A DNA stretch of 64,000 nucleotides, taken from Meridianimarinicoccus roseus. Its GTDB lineage: Bacteria > Pseudomonadota > Alphaproteobacteria > Rhodobacterales > Rhodobacteraceae. The notes under the pieces were generated by a model. That model made no database searches and was not told where the DNA came from. It was given only the letters and a program-made list of their open reading frames with translations. This document shows, piece after piece, positions 18,884-27,871 of this stretch. The translations under genes and the position numbers were made by a program. How positions within the stretch are numbered: the first letter of the stretch is position 1; each line of letters opens with the position of its first letter. The stretch covers positions 103,587-167,586 of the forward strand of contig NZ_QGKU01000012.1 in assembly GCF_003172915.1 (NCBI RefSeq). Direction: 5' to 3'.

Positions 18884-20004
18884 CGGGTACCGCTGCCGCG
18901 GGCCTGACCGCACCCGGCGCGGGCGCACGGATCGGCGCGGCGATGCCGTGGCTGCTGGTGCCGCTGCTGATGCTGGCCGGGCTTCTGGCCATGACCGTGC
19001 AGGCGATGCCGGGCGAGGGCGAGACGCTGGCGGCACTGCTGGCCGATCCGGGCCTGTGGCCCCTGCGCGCGCCCGCCGCGCTTGAGGCGGTGCTGGCCTC
19101 GTGGGTCACGCTGACGCTTGCCGGGCTCGCGATGGGTATGATGGTGTTCCTGATGGCCTCCGGGCTGACGCTGATCTTCGGGCTGATGGACGTAATCAAT
19201 TTCGGCCACGGCGCCTTCGTGTCACTCGGCGCTTTCGTGGGCGTCAGCGTGCTGGCCGCGCTGGCTGGCTGGATGGCTGCGCCGAGCCTTCCGTTGAACC
19301 TCGCCGCTGTCGGCGCCGCGGTTCTGGCCGCGATGGCGGTTACCGGTGCTGCGGGCTACGCCTTCGAACGGGTCATCGTGCGGCCGGTCTACGGCGCACA
19401 TCTGAAACAGATCCTCGTGACGGTGGGAGGGCTGATCATAGCCGAGCAACTGATCTACGTGATCTGGGGACCGGCCGAGATCTACATTTCGCGGCCCGAG
19501 ATGCTGAAGGGTGCCATGGTCTTCGGTGGCGTCGCGCTGGAAACCTACCGTCTTCTGGCGGTGGCCGTGGGGCTGGCCGTCTTCGCGGTGATGGGGGCCG
19601 TCCTGCGGCTGACGCGGATCGGGCTTATCGTACGCGCGGGCGTACAGGATGGCGAGATGGTCGAGGCGCTGGGATACCGGCTGCGGCGGGTCTTCATCGG
19701 CGTCTTCGTGACGGGATCGGCACTGGCAGGGCTGGGTGGCGTGCTTTGGGCGCTCTATCAGGAGGTGGTGACCGCGCATATGGGCGCGGACCTGATGGTG
19801 CTGGTGTTCGTGGTGGTGATCATCGGCGGTTTGGGGTCGGTCACGGGCTGTTTCCTCGGCGCGCTGATGATCGGGCTGGTGCAGAACTACACTGCCTTCG
19901 TGGAACCCAAGCTGGCGCTTGTGTCCACAATAGCTGTGCTGGTGCTGGTGCTGATGTGGCGCCCCACCGGCATGCTGGCCCGCGACAGGGGGCGGCAGTC
20001 ATGA
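18880..20004 (+). CDS. Branched-chain amino acid/amide ABC transporter permease, LivH type
   Basis: A 374-residue integral membrane protein with around nine transmembrane helices. LivH landmarks are ASGLTLIFGLMDVINFGHGA (residues about 92-111) and the C-terminal VVVIIGGLGSVTGCFLGALMIG. It starts within the stop region of the LivF-type gene (ATGA overlap) and overlaps the LivM-type gene in the same way. The N-terminal 80 residues, with an extra hydrophobic segment, are longer than in typical LivH. Confidence 0.92.
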   Translation: MTGTAAAGLTAPGAGARIGAAMPWLLVPLLMLAGLLAMTVQAMPGEGETLAALLADPGLWPLRAPAALEAVLASWVTLTLAGLAMGMMVFLMASGLTLIFGLMDVINFGHGAFVSLGAFVGVSVLAALAGWMAAPSLPLNLAAVGAAVLAAMAVTGAAGYAFERVIVRPVYGAHLKQILVTVGGLIIAEQLIYVIWGPAEIYISRPEMLKGAMVFGGVALETYRLLAVAVGLAVFAVMGAVLRLTRIGLIVRAGVQDGEMVEALGYRLRRVFIGVFVTGSALAGLGGVLWALYQEVVTAHMGADLMVLVFVVVIIGGLGSVTGCFLGALMIGLVQNYTAFVEPKLALVSTIAVLVLVLMWRPTGMLARDRGRQS

Positions 20005-21083
20005 TCCGGCTTCTGTCCGGCGACGGGCCCGGCGGGCGCCTTGTGTCGATTGCGGTGCTGGCGATTTTCCTGTCCCTCGCCTTTGCGCCTTTCGTGTTCG
20101 AGGGAACCCGCGCGCTCGATACCGCGGCGCGGATCTGCGTGCTGATCGTTCTGGCGGCCAGTTTCGATCTTCTGCTGGGATATGCCGGGATCGTCAGCTT
20201 CGCGCACACGATGTTTTTCGGCCTTGGCGCCTATGGCGTGGCGCTGTCCAGCCTGCACATGGGCCGCGGGTTCGAGGCACTGGCAGCGGGCACGGCCGCC
20301 GGGGCCGGGGCGGCCGCGGTACTTGCGCTGGTGATCGGACTGTTCTCGCTGCGGGTGCGGGCGATCTTCTTCGCCATGATAACGCTGGCGGTGGCCTCCG
20401 CCGTGGCGGTGCTTGTCTCGCAACTTTCGCAGATCACGGGGGGCGAGGACGGGCTCACCTACCGCATCCCGCGCGCGCTGACAGCGGCAGCGGACCACGG
20501 TACCGTGCCCGCTTTCGCCATCGGGGGCGATCTGGTGCTGGGCGGCCAGCGGATTACTGGCAAGATCGCCAACTACTATCTCGTGTTCGGCGGTGCGCTG
20601 CTGCTGTTCCTGCTGATGCTGCGGCTGGTCAACTCGCCCTTCGGACGGGTTCTTCAGGCGATCCGCGAAAACGATTACAGGGCGGAATCCATCGGCTATT
20701 CCGTGGTGCGCTACCGCATCGCGATCAGCGTCATCTCGGCCGTGATCGCGGCGCTGGCCGGATCGCTCTTCGCGATCTGGCTGCGCTATGTCGGACCGGA
20801 CACGACGCTGAGCTTCGAGTTGATGATCGACATTCTGCTGATGGTCGTGATCGGCGGGATGGGCACGCTTTGGGGGGCGGTGATCGGCGCGGTGCTGCTG
20901 GTACTGGCGCAGTCCTACCTGCGCGACGTGATGGGCTCAGCCGCCGAGCGCATGGCCGACCTGCCGCTGCTGCCGCAGCTTCTGGACCCGGACCGCTGGC
21001 TGCTGTGGCTCGGGCTGCTCTTCGTGCTCAGCGTCTACTTCTTTCCGTCCGGTATCGTGGGACGGCTGCGTGGGCGGCGTTAG
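20001..21083 (+). CDS. Branched-chain amino acid/amide ABC transporter permease, LivM type
   Basis: A 360-residue membrane permease. Conserved LivM features are SFDLLLGYAGIVSFAHTMFF near residue 55, ITGGEDGL near 145, and VVIGGMGTLWGAVIGA near 290. The ATG at 20001 overlaps the livH stop; the long upstream open frame is out of frame with livH and not coding. Last gene of the transporter operon. Its stop codon overlaps that of the convergent exonuclease gene, leaving no intergenic space. Confidence 0.93.
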   Translation: MIRLLSGDGPGGRLVSIAVLAIFLSLAFAPFVFEGTRALDTAARICVLIVLAASFDLLLGYAGIVSFAHTMFFGLGAYGVALSSLHMGRGFEALAAGTAAGAGAAAVLALVIGLFSLRVRAIFFAMITLAVASAVAVLVSQLSQITGGEDGLTYRIPRALTAAADHGTVPAFAIGGDLVLGGQRITGKIANYYLVFGGALLLFLLMLRLVNSPFGRVLQAIRENDYRAESIGYSVVRYRIAISVISAVIAALAGSLFAIWLRYVGPDTTLSFELMIDILLMVVIGGMGTLWGAVIGAVLLVLAQSYLRDVMGSAAERMADLPLLPQLLDPDRWLLWLGLLFVLSVYFFPSGIVGRLRGRR

Positions 21084-23176
21084 CCGATCCGCGCCTTCAT
21101 CTCGCGCATCAGGCGGCTGTTCTTCTGCATTGCGTCCAGCACGGCATCGAAGGTGTCAAGGCCGCGCGCCTCCAGCATGGGGATCATGCGCTGGAACACT
21201 TCGGCGGTGGCGATGGTGTCGCCAAGCGCGGTGTGGCGGGCCTCTTCGGGGATGACGATGCCGAACCGGTCGGCCAGCGCATCGAGCGTGTGGGTTTCCC
21301 CCTGGCCGAACAGGATCGCCGACAGCAGGACCGTGTCGAACACCGGATGATCGAAACGCGCGCCGATCCGGTCGGCTTGCTTGTGAAAGAAGGCCAGATC
21401 GAACGGCGCGTTGTGAGCGATCAGCACCGCATGCTCGCAGATCCGGTGGAAGCGCGCGCCCACCTCATCGATCTTCGGGGCGCCCTTGACCATCGCGTCG
21501 TCGATGCCGTGAACCTTGGTCGATGCCGCGGGGATAGGGCGTTCTGGGTCAACCAACTGATCGAGCGTCTCGCCCTCCACCAGTTTGCCATTGACCAGCC
21601 GCACCGCCGCGATCTGTACGATCTCGTCGCCGCCCTTGGGGTCGAGTCCGGTCGTTTCCGTGTCGAACACCACGTAGGTCAGTTCGCGCAGGCGCTTGCC
21701 CTGCTTGCTGCCGTCCGGCACCCGGTTCAGCAGGTCGAAATCGAAAACGGTCGGTCGTTCGGCGATCTTGTCCGCTGCCAGATTGATCGGCGTTGTGCGT
21801 TCGGCCTCGCGCAAGGGCAGGACCAGCGCGGCGCGTCCCTCGGGCAGGCGTTCGGGCCAGATGTCCGTGTTGTGGAAATCCAGGATCTCGCGCCCGGTGA
21901 CGGCAAGCGGACTGTCGCGCACCGGCTCGTCCAGTTCGGCTTGCAGCACGTCCATCGCCATCGGCGTGCCCTGCCAGCCGATGGTGATCAGCGCGCCGGG
22001 GCTGTCGTCGGTCACGTCGATTGTGAAGGCTTGCGCCAGCCCTTCATCCACCACCCGCTCGATCAGCGCGGCCAGAAGGTTGACCAGCGCGAAGGCGTCG
22101 CAATGCAGCCGCAGGAACACTGTCGGCGCAGAAATCGTCGGCCCGCCGTCGCCAAGCTGGCCGCGCAGCGCGTCGATCAGGTGCGATGCGCGCACGTCCT
22201 GCATCGGCCACCAGGTATCCTCCTGGGCATCGTGGCGCGCGGCGATGTCCTGCACGGTCGCGGTCAGATCCAGCGCTTCGCGGCGAATATCGGCGGCCAG
22301 GGCCGGGTCGTTGTCACGGCCATCCTCGGCCATGTCCAGCAGCGCGCGCAGCCCCGCTGCCGGAGCGCGCAGGGCGCCGACCATGTCGCTGAGCAGACGC
22401 TCGCGTTCGGTGTGCAGCCGCAGGTCGGCCGAGATGTCGCGCAACGTCAGAACGTAGCCCGGCACACTGCCAATCCCCAGCGCGCCCGACACCAGCCGCA
22501 TATGCGCCGCGATCACCCGCCCGCAGCCGGTTGTCGACACCAGCAGTTCGGCGTCGTTGTCTTCGGTGTCCAGGAGCCTCTGGTAGGTGCGCTGGATCGG
22601 CGCCTTGCGCAGCAGGTCGAACACCGACCGGTCGAGGCGCGGACGCCCGCTGCCCTGAAGCAACCCAACCGCAGGCCCGTTGTAGAATACCACCCGGTGC
22701 GCGGAAGAGCACAGGATCAGTCCGGCCTGCACATCGGACAGAAGCGCGCTCAACTGGGCGGTCTGTTCCTGCAGGCGGCGGGTCTGTTCGGCGATGGTGA
22801 GGTCCAGTTCGTCCCGTGCCGAGGACAGCGTGCTGACGACCGCGCCGGCGGCGGGTGCGAGATCGCCGAGATAGCGGGCGGGGGCGGTGTCGATCCCGGT
22901 GGCGACATGGCCATGCGTGCGGGCACGCAATTCGGACGACAGCCGTTCGATCGCCTTGGCCACGTTCTCGTCGAACAGGCGCCAGATCGCCAGCACCAGT
23001 CCGGTCACGAGAAACGCGGCGATGATCCCGCCGGTCATCAGCGCGGCGGTGGGCTGGGCCGGGTCGGCGCGCGTGGCGGCAAACCACAGGCCGCCTGCGA
23101 TCAAGGCATCCGACCCCAGTGCCAGCGCGGCGAAGAACAGAAAGACGCGCAGCCGCAGCGAAAGTCCCGTCAGCAT
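21080..23176 (-). CDS. Membrane sensor-like protein fused to a DnaQ-type 3'-5' exonuclease
   Basis: A 698-residue fusion. Two transmembrane helices lie at residues about 8-30 and 42-62. A PAS-like region follows (VQAGLILCSSAHRVVFYNGPA, then YVLTLRDISADL). Next comes a region aligning with a histidine-kinase dimerisation helix (LLSDMVGALRAPAAGLRALL, near 260) where the usual phospho-His is absent, then a degenerate ATPase-like stretch. From about residue 495 there is a DEDDh exonuclease: YVVFDTETTGLDP (ExoI), NAPFDLAFF (ExoII), HTALGDTIATAE (ExoIII). The ATG at 23176 starts the first hydrophobic segment. DnaQ-like exonucleases are known beside SSS symporter/DUF294/acs acetate genes. The start is one base past the stop of the preceding receiver-like gene. 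Confidence 0.85.
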   Translation of the reverse strand: MLTGLSLRLRVFLFFAALALGSDALIAGGLWFAATRADPAQPTAALMTGGIIAAFLVTGLVLAIWRLFDENVAKAIERLSSELRARTHGHVATGIDTAPARYLGDLAPAAGAVVSTLSSARDELDLTIAEQTRRLQEQTAQLSALLSDVQAGLILCSSAHRVVFYNGPAVGLLQGSGRPRLDRSVFDLLRKAPIQRTYQRLLDTEDNDAELLVSTTGCGRVIAAHMRLVSGALGIGSVPGYVLTLRDISADLRLHTERERLLSDMVGALRAPAAGLRALLDMAEDGRDNDPALAADIRREALDLTATVQDIAARHDAQEDTWWPMQDVRASHLIDALRGQLGDGGPTISAPTVFLRLHCDAFALVNLLAALIERVVDEGLAQAFTIDVTDDSPGALITIGWQGTPMAMDVLQAELDEPVRDSPLAVTGREILDFHNTDIWPERLPEGRAALVLPLREAERTTPINLAADKIAERPTVFDFDLLNRVPDGSKQGKRLRELTYVVFDTETTGLDPKGGDEIVQIAAVRLVNGKLVEGETLDQLVDPERPIPAASTKVHGIDDAMVKGAPKIDEVGARFHRICEHAVLIAHNAPFDLAFFHKQADRIGARFDHPVFDTVLLSAILFGQGETHTLDALADRFGIVIPEEARHTALGDTIATAEVFQRMIPMLEARGLDTFDAVLDAMQKNSRLMREMKARIG

Positions 23177-23177
23177 G

Positions 23178-23576
23178 TTACGCGTGCTCTGCCAGAAGCC
23201 GAAGCGCGGCTTCGCGCAACTGCGCCGGATCGCAGGGTAGCGGCAACGACGCGTCAGCCCCCAGGGCGCGGGCGCGGCGATGGTCGATCTCGCGGCAGGT
23301 GTCCTGCAGCACCACGAGACGCGTTGCGGCGAAGGGTTCGGTCTGCCCGACGCTCTGGCACAGGCAAAGCGCCGAAGGATCGCGCGCCATGACCACGGCG
23401 ATGACAAGATCTGGCGGATCCGCGCACAGCGCGTCCCGCGTGGCAGGCCCGGCGGGATAGCTGCGCAGGCTTCCGCCCAGACACTCAAGGTCCTGCGCCA
23501 ACCGCCGTCCTATGGCGGGCGCGTCACAGACAAGCGCGATTGCGGGGCCCCCGTGGCGGGTGCCGTGCGGGCCCAT
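23178..23576 (-). CDS. Degenerate response-regulator receiver-like protein
   Basis: A 132-residue protein with receiver-domain shape: PAIALVCDAPAIGRRLAQDL at the start, PPDLVIAVVMARDP in the middle, and ALGADASLPLPCDPAQLREA at the end. The phosphoacceptor Asp expected after DLV is replaced and the conserved Lys before the final Pro is missing, so phosphorylation is unlikely. The start at 23576 overlaps the stop of the upstream gene (TAATG), and the stop abuts the exonuclease-sensor start. The three are thus one transcription unit. It probably acts as a structural or binding partner of the degenerate kinase; that is inference. Confidence 0.7.
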   Translation of the reverse strand: MGPHGTRHGGPAIALVCDAPAIGRRLAQDLECLGGSLRSYPAGPATRDALCADPPDLVIAVVMARDPSALCLCQSVGQTEPFAATRLVVLQDTCREIDHRRARALGADASLPLPCDPAQLREAALRLLAEHA

Positions 23577-24103
23577 TACCCGACCTCCGCCCGGCAGGCG
23601 GTGCGCAGGACCGGATCGTCCGGGGCCATTGTCGTCCACGCATCCGGCGAAAGCGCGCCGCGTTCGTCCATCGCGGCATTGGGGCCAAGTTCGGCGCGCC
23701 GGTTGCCATCGCAGTCGAACACGACGCTGACCTGCCGCCCGGGTGCCCAGCGGCCCATGAAGTAAAGGTCAACCATGCGCTGGCCCGGCAGCCCGTCATT
23801 GGTGCGGATCGTGCCCGTGTCCACCGCGACGAAGCGGTTGGTCTGCGGCAGCGCGTAGGTCCATGGCTTCCACGGCGCGCTGTCCTCGTTCGCCCAGGCG
23901 ACGACGACCTTGTCGGGCAGGTTGTTCGCCGTGCGCGGATACCACGTGTATTCCGACCAGATCGAGAAGGCGATCATGCTCAGACCAGCGGTCGCGGGCA
24001 TCAGCCATCCAGGCAGACGCCCCCGCATAACCTTGTTCAGCAGCAGCACCGTTCCGGCCCCGCCAAGGCCGATGACGAATGTCGCGATCAGTTCCAGAAA
24101 CAT
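23576..24103 (-). CDS. Conserved membrane-anchored protein of unknown function
   Basis: A 175-residue protein with two N-terminal transmembrane helices (LELIATFVIGLGGAGTVLLL and GWLMPATAGLSMIAFSIWS). A soluble domain of about 125 residues follows, containing one Cys pair (FDCDGNR and RTACRAEV). The second half is probably periplasmic. I do not recognise the family by name. It sits between the DUF294 signalling gene and the receiver-like gene, on the same strand and tightly spaced, so a role in that module is likely. Confidence 0.7.
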   Translation of the reverse strand: MFLELIATFVIGLGGAGTVLLLNKVMRGRLPGWLMPATAGLSMIAFSIWSEYTWYPRTANNLPDKVVVAWANEDSAPWKPWTYALPQTNRFVAVDTGTIRTNDGLPGQRMVDLYFMGRWAPGRQVSVVFDCDGNRRAELGPNAAMDERGALSPDAWTTMAPDDPVLRTACRAEVG

Positions 24104-24138
24104 GGCTCCCCCCTTGTTTTCCGGTCGGACGGGGCGCG

Positions 24139-25962
24139 CTAACCCAGCATGCCCCGCCCGTGGCCAATGGCCGATTGCAGCGTCTTTACCGCGACAAAGG
24201 CATCCCGAAGATGACTTCGCTCAAAGTCCGACATTTCCGTCGGCGAAAGATAGTTGTCCGGCTTCTGGTCGCGCCGCACCTGGCTTGCCTGATGGTCAAG
24301 CCGGGTCTGCGCGATCAGGTCATAGGCGTCGAGCAGGTCGCTCGCGCCCGATTTGCTGAGCACGTTGGACTTCGCCGCGGCTTCCAGCCGTGTGCGCGTG
24401 TTCACCGCCGTGATCCGGCCCTGCAGTGCGTAGACCCGTGCAAGGTCGGTCACGGGCACGACGCCGTTGTGCTTCATGTCGATGTGGTTCTTGTGCTCGC
24501 CCGACCGGATCGTCGCGAAGCCGCGCAGCAGCCCCAGCGGCGGCGTGTGCTTGAGCGAGTTGGACACCATGTGCGCCACGAAGATGCTGTTCTCGGCCGC
24601 AAGGCCCAGCGTATCGCGTTGCAGCGCGTCGAACAGCGCGCTTTCGCCGCCGATCACCCGCAGGTCGAACATCACGGAAGCGAGCATTTGCGCTTCCGGG
24701 TTCGGCTTTGAAATCCAGGTGCCGAAATAGTCGCGCCATACGCGCAGGGGCTGGCACCAGCGCGGGTTGCTCGCCATCATGTCGCCGGGGCAGTAGACAT
24801 AGCCGCAGGTGTCCAGCCCGTCGCACACGAACTCCGCCAGCTTGGCGAAATAGGCCATGTCGTCGGGCGTGGCGCGGTCGTCGATGATGATGCAGTTGTC
24901 CTGGTCGCTCACGCCGGTCTGCTCGCGGCGGCCCTGGCTGCCGCAGGCCAGCCACGCGTAAGGCACCGGCGGCGGGCCGAACTTGTCCTCGGCCAGTGTC
25001 AGCAGTCGGCGCGTTGCGGCATCGGCGATGTCGGTGATCAGCCGGGTGACGACCTCGTGCCGGTTGCCGCTGCCGACAAGCTGCACCAGCAGTTGCGGGA
25101 TCTGCGCCGTCGTCCGCGCCATGCCGGCGGCGGTGCGCGCATGCGCGATCTCGCTCACGAATTGCGCCGAGGTGACGGCCTGAAGCCGCGTCAGATCGGT
25201 CTGTGTGACCATGCCGACAAGGCGGCCGTCTTCGGCGATGGGCAGATGGCCGATATGGCGTTCGTGCATGATGTGCAGCACGTCGCTGGCAAGGGCGTCG
25301 GGCGGCAGCGTGATCGGCTTCGGCGTCATGATCGTGGTGACGGGCAGAGCGCTGTCGATCGCCTCGGCCACGGCGCGGTGGGACAGGTCGGTGGTGGTGA
25401 CGATGCCGCGCAGCTTGCCGTCCTCGACCACGGCGAGGCTGGAGATGTTGCGCGCCCGCATCTGGCGCGCGGCATCGCGGATCGTGGTGTCGGGCGTGCA
25501 GGTGATCGGCGGGCCGGTCAGCAGATTGGACACCTGCGTCGTGGCCAGCGACAGCGACTTGCCGCGCTCGGGTGCGGAGCGGTCGAAGAACTTGGCAAAG
25601 CTTGGCTGGGTTTCCAGCAAGCGGCGGAATTCGCCGACCGGAAGCATAAGTACCGTCGTGTCGGCGGCCGAGAAGGCGGAGGTGACGGCGACACCGTCGC
25701 GCATCAGCCCGCGTTCGCCGAAGGAATTGCGGGGACCGAGAAGGGAGATCTGCGCACCGCTCTGGTCACGGATCTCGACCGACCCGGTCTGGATGAGGAA
25801 AAGGCCCGGCAGCGCCTGGCCCACCGTGTAGATCTCGCCGCCGCGGGGGAACCGCGCGGTCTGAAAACTGTCAGCGACCCGGCCAAGTTCATCCGGGGCG
25901 AGCGTATCGTAGGGGTGCACGGAAACGAGGAACTGGCAGACGGGGTCTTGCTGGCGGTCCAT
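24139..25962 (-). CDS. cNMP-binding / CBS / DUF294 nucleotidyltransferase-like signalling protein
   Basis: A 607-residue protein. Residues 1-130 are a cyclic-nucleotide-binding-like domain (FQTARFPRGGEIYTVGQALP). Two CBS repeats follow at about 155-275 (ARNISSLAVVEDGKLRGIVT and HIGHLPIAEDGRLVGMVTQ). A DUF294 putative nucleotidyltransferase comes next (LACGSQGRREQTGVSDQDN, near 335), then its C-terminal domain. The family (VC_2706-like) is regularly linked with the VC_2705-type SSS symporter and is thought to regulate it; the activity is unproven. The ATG at 25962 is preceded by AGGAGG. It lies downstream of actP beyond two hairpins. Confidence 0.88.
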   Translation of the reverse strand: MDRQQDPVCQFLVSVHPYDTLAPDELGRVADSFQTARFPRGGEIYTVGQALPGLFLIQTGSVEIRDQSGAQISLLGPRNSFGERGLMRDGVAVTSAFSAADTTVLMLPVGEFRRLLETQPSFAKFFDRSAPERGKSLSLATTQVSNLLTGPPITCTPDTTIRDAARQMRARNISSLAVVEDGKLRGIVTTTDLSHRAVAEAIDSALPVTTIMTPKPITLPPDALASDVLHIMHERHIGHLPIAEDGRLVGMVTQTDLTRLQAVTSAQFVSEIAHARTAAGMARTTAQIPQLLVQLVGSGNRHEVVTRLITDIADAATRRLLTLAEDKFGPPPVPYAWLACGSQGRREQTGVSDQDNCIIIDDRATPDDMAYFAKLAEFVCDGLDTCGYVYCPGDMMASNPRWCQPLRVWRDYFGTWISKPNPEAQMLASVMFDLRVIGGESALFDALQRDTLGLAAENSIFVAHMVSNSLKHTPPLGLLRGFATIRSGEHKNHIDMKHNGVVPVTDLARVYALQGRITAVNTRTRLEAAAKSNVLSKSGASDLLDAYDLIAQTRLDHQASQVRRDQKPDNYLSPTEMSDFERSHLRDAFVAVKTLQSAIGHGRGMLG

Positions 25963-25985
25963 CGCGGCCTCCTGGAATGAAAGGT

Positions 25986-26048
25986 CCGGACGCGGGGGCA
26001 TACCTCGCGTCCGGCGGGATCGTGGGGGCGGGCCGACCTGCGGCCCGC
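25986..26048 (-). terminator. Two tandem hairpins between the symporter gene and the DUF294 gene
   Basis: Hairpin one is 26028-26048 (GCGGGCC/GGCCCGC). Hairpin two is 25986-26014 (CCGGACGCG/CGCGTCCGG, 11-base loop), followed on the minus strand by ACCTTTCATT. They lie just after the symporter stop. They may attenuate transcription into the DUF294 gene or protect the symporter mRNA 3' end; the T-run is weak. Confidence 0.5.
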
Positions 26049-26058
26049 TCCGGTCCGG

Positions 26059-27855
26059 TCAGTGATCGACGGCCATGCCTGCGCCCTTGGGCACGCGGAT
26101 GCTTTCGACCAGGTCCTGGATCTCCTGCGGGGGCTCTTCCGTCGCGTTCGAGACGAAGTAGGCGACCACGAAGTTGAGGATCGCACCGATCGAGCCGATC
26201 GCGGTGGACTGGATGCCCAGCAGCGAACCTTCGATCGTGTCCGCGAAGGAGTTGGTGCCCGGGATGAAGAACCAGCCCTTGTGCAGGAAGATGTAGACCA
26301 GCGTGAACGCGAGGCCGGCCAGCATGCCCGCGACGGCACCCTTGTTGTTGATGCGCTTCACGAAGATGCCCATCATCAGCGCCGGGAAGATCGACGATGC
26401 CGCAAGGCCGAAGGCCAACGCCACGGTCTGTGCCGCGAAGCCCGGAGGATTGAGGCCCAGGTAGGTGGCGACAGCGATGGCGACCGCCATCGACAGGCGT
26501 GCGACCAGCAGTTCGTTCTTCTCGCTCATGTTCGGGGTCAGCTGGCCCTTGAACAGGTCGTGGCTGACCGACGAGGAGATCGCCAGCAGAAGGCCCGCCG
26601 CGGTGGAGAGCGCCGCCGCAAGACCACCGGCCGCGACAAGACCGATGACCCAGCCCGGAAGGTTGCCGATTTCGGGGTTGGCCAGAACCAGGATGTCGCG
26701 GTTGAAGTTGGTCAGCTCGTTACCCTGCCAGCCGGCCGCCGCCGCACGTTCCTGCAGGGCAGGGGATGCGTCGTTGTAGTACTGGATCTTTCCGTCGCCG
26801 TTCTTGTCCTCGTAGCCGAACAGGCCGGTGACTTCCCAGGTTTCCATCCAGGCGTACTTGGGATCGCTCTGGATCGTTTCGATCGACACGGCCTCACCCT
26901 GCGTGCCGTTCGGCCACATCAGGTCGGTGATGTTCAGGCGTGCCATGGCGCCCACGGCCGGAGCCGTCAGGTAGAGCAGCGCGATGAACACCAGTGCCCA
27001 GCCGGCCGAGATGCGTGCATCCGACACCTTGGGAACGGTGAAGAAGCGGATGATGACGTGCGGAAGGCCCGCCGTGCCGATCATCAGCGAGAAGGTGAAC
27101 AGCGTCATGTTGATCACCTGGCTCGGCGTTCCGTCCTGGAGCGTGTATTCACGGAAGCCGAGATCGGTCACGACCTGGTCGAGACGGGTAAGCAGCTGTT
27201 CGCCGGACACGGTGTGTTCGCTGAACAGGCCCAGTGCCGGGATCGGGTTGCCGGTCAGTTGCAGCGAGATGAAGATCGCCGGGATCGTGTAGGCGGTGAT
27301 CAGAACGCAGTACTGCGCCACCTGGGTGTAGGTCACGCCCTTCATGCCGCCGAGAACGGCGTAGAAGAACACGATCGCCGCACCGATCAGAAGGCCCGCG
27401 GTGTTGCTGACTTCAAGGAAGCGCGAGAACGCGACGCCCACACCGGTCATCTGGCCGATCACGTAGGTGATCGAGGCAATGATCAGCGCGGCCACGGCCA
27501 CCATGCGGGCGGTCGGGCTGTAGAAGCGGTCGCCGATGAACTCCGGCACGGTGAACTTGCCGAACTTGCGCAGGTACGGCGCAAGAAGCAGTGCCAGCAG
27601 CACGTAGCCGCCGGTCCAGCCCATCAGATAGGCCGAGGTGGTGTAGCCGCCGAAGGCGAGCAGGCCCGCCATCGAGATGAACGATGCTGCCGACATCCAG
27701 TCCGCGGCGGTGGCCATCCCGTTGGTGACCGGGTGCACGCCGCGGCCTGCGGCGTAGAATTCCGCGGTCGAGCCGGCACGGGCCCAGATCGCGATGCCGA
27801 TGTAGAGCGCAAAGGACGCGCCCACGAACAGCAGGTTGAGTGTAAACTGATCCAT
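26059..27855 (-). CDS. Sodium:solute symporter, ActP/VC_2705 acetate type
   Basis: A 598-residue SSS-family transporter with about 13 transmembrane helices. Landmarks are GRGVHPVTNGMATAADWMSA, GGYTTSAYLMGWTGGYVLLA, FTVPEFIGDR and AGLPHVIIRFFTVPKVSDAR. A soluble loop of about 60 residues (near 300-385, containing GYEDKNGDGKIQYYND) is typical of the VC_2705 subfamily, larger than E. coli ActP. Probable substrate acetate or other short monocarboxylates, from the linkage to DUF4212, DUF294 and acs. It starts 16 bp after the DUF4212 gene. Confidence 0.9.
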   Translation of the reverse strand: MDQFTLNLLFVGASFALYIGIAIWARAGSTAEFYAAGRGVHPVTNGMATAADWMSAASFISMAGLLAFGGYTTSAYLMGWTGGYVLLALLLAPYLRKFGKFTVPEFIGDRFYSPTARMVAVAALIIASITYVIGQMTGVGVAFSRFLEVSNTAGLLIGAAIVFFYAVLGGMKGVTYTQVAQYCVLITAYTIPAIFISLQLTGNPIPALGLFSEHTVSGEQLLTRLDQVVTDLGFREYTLQDGTPSQVINMTLFTFSLMIGTAGLPHVIIRFFTVPKVSDARISAGWALVFIALLYLTAPAVGAMARLNITDLMWPNGTQGEAVSIETIQSDPKYAWMETWEVTGLFGYEDKNGDGKIQYYNDASPALQERAAAAGWQGNELTNFNRDILVLANPEIGNLPGWVIGLVAAGGLAAALSTAAGLLLAISSSVSHDLFKGQLTPNMSEKNELLVARLSMAVAIAVATYLGLNPPGFAAQTVALAFGLAASSIFPALMMGIFVKRINNKGAVAGMLAGLAFTLVYIFLHKGWFFIPGTNSFADTIEGSLLGIQSTAIGSIGAILNFVVAYFVSNATEEPPQEIQDLVESIRVPKGAGMAVDH

Positions 27856-27871
27856 CTGTCCCTTGCTCCCT

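Noticed and set aside
20870..23392. Long open frame of 840 codons on the plus strand
   Set aside because: Antisense to the exonuclease-sensor gene; high-GC shadow with His/Gln/Arg-rich product and no domain.
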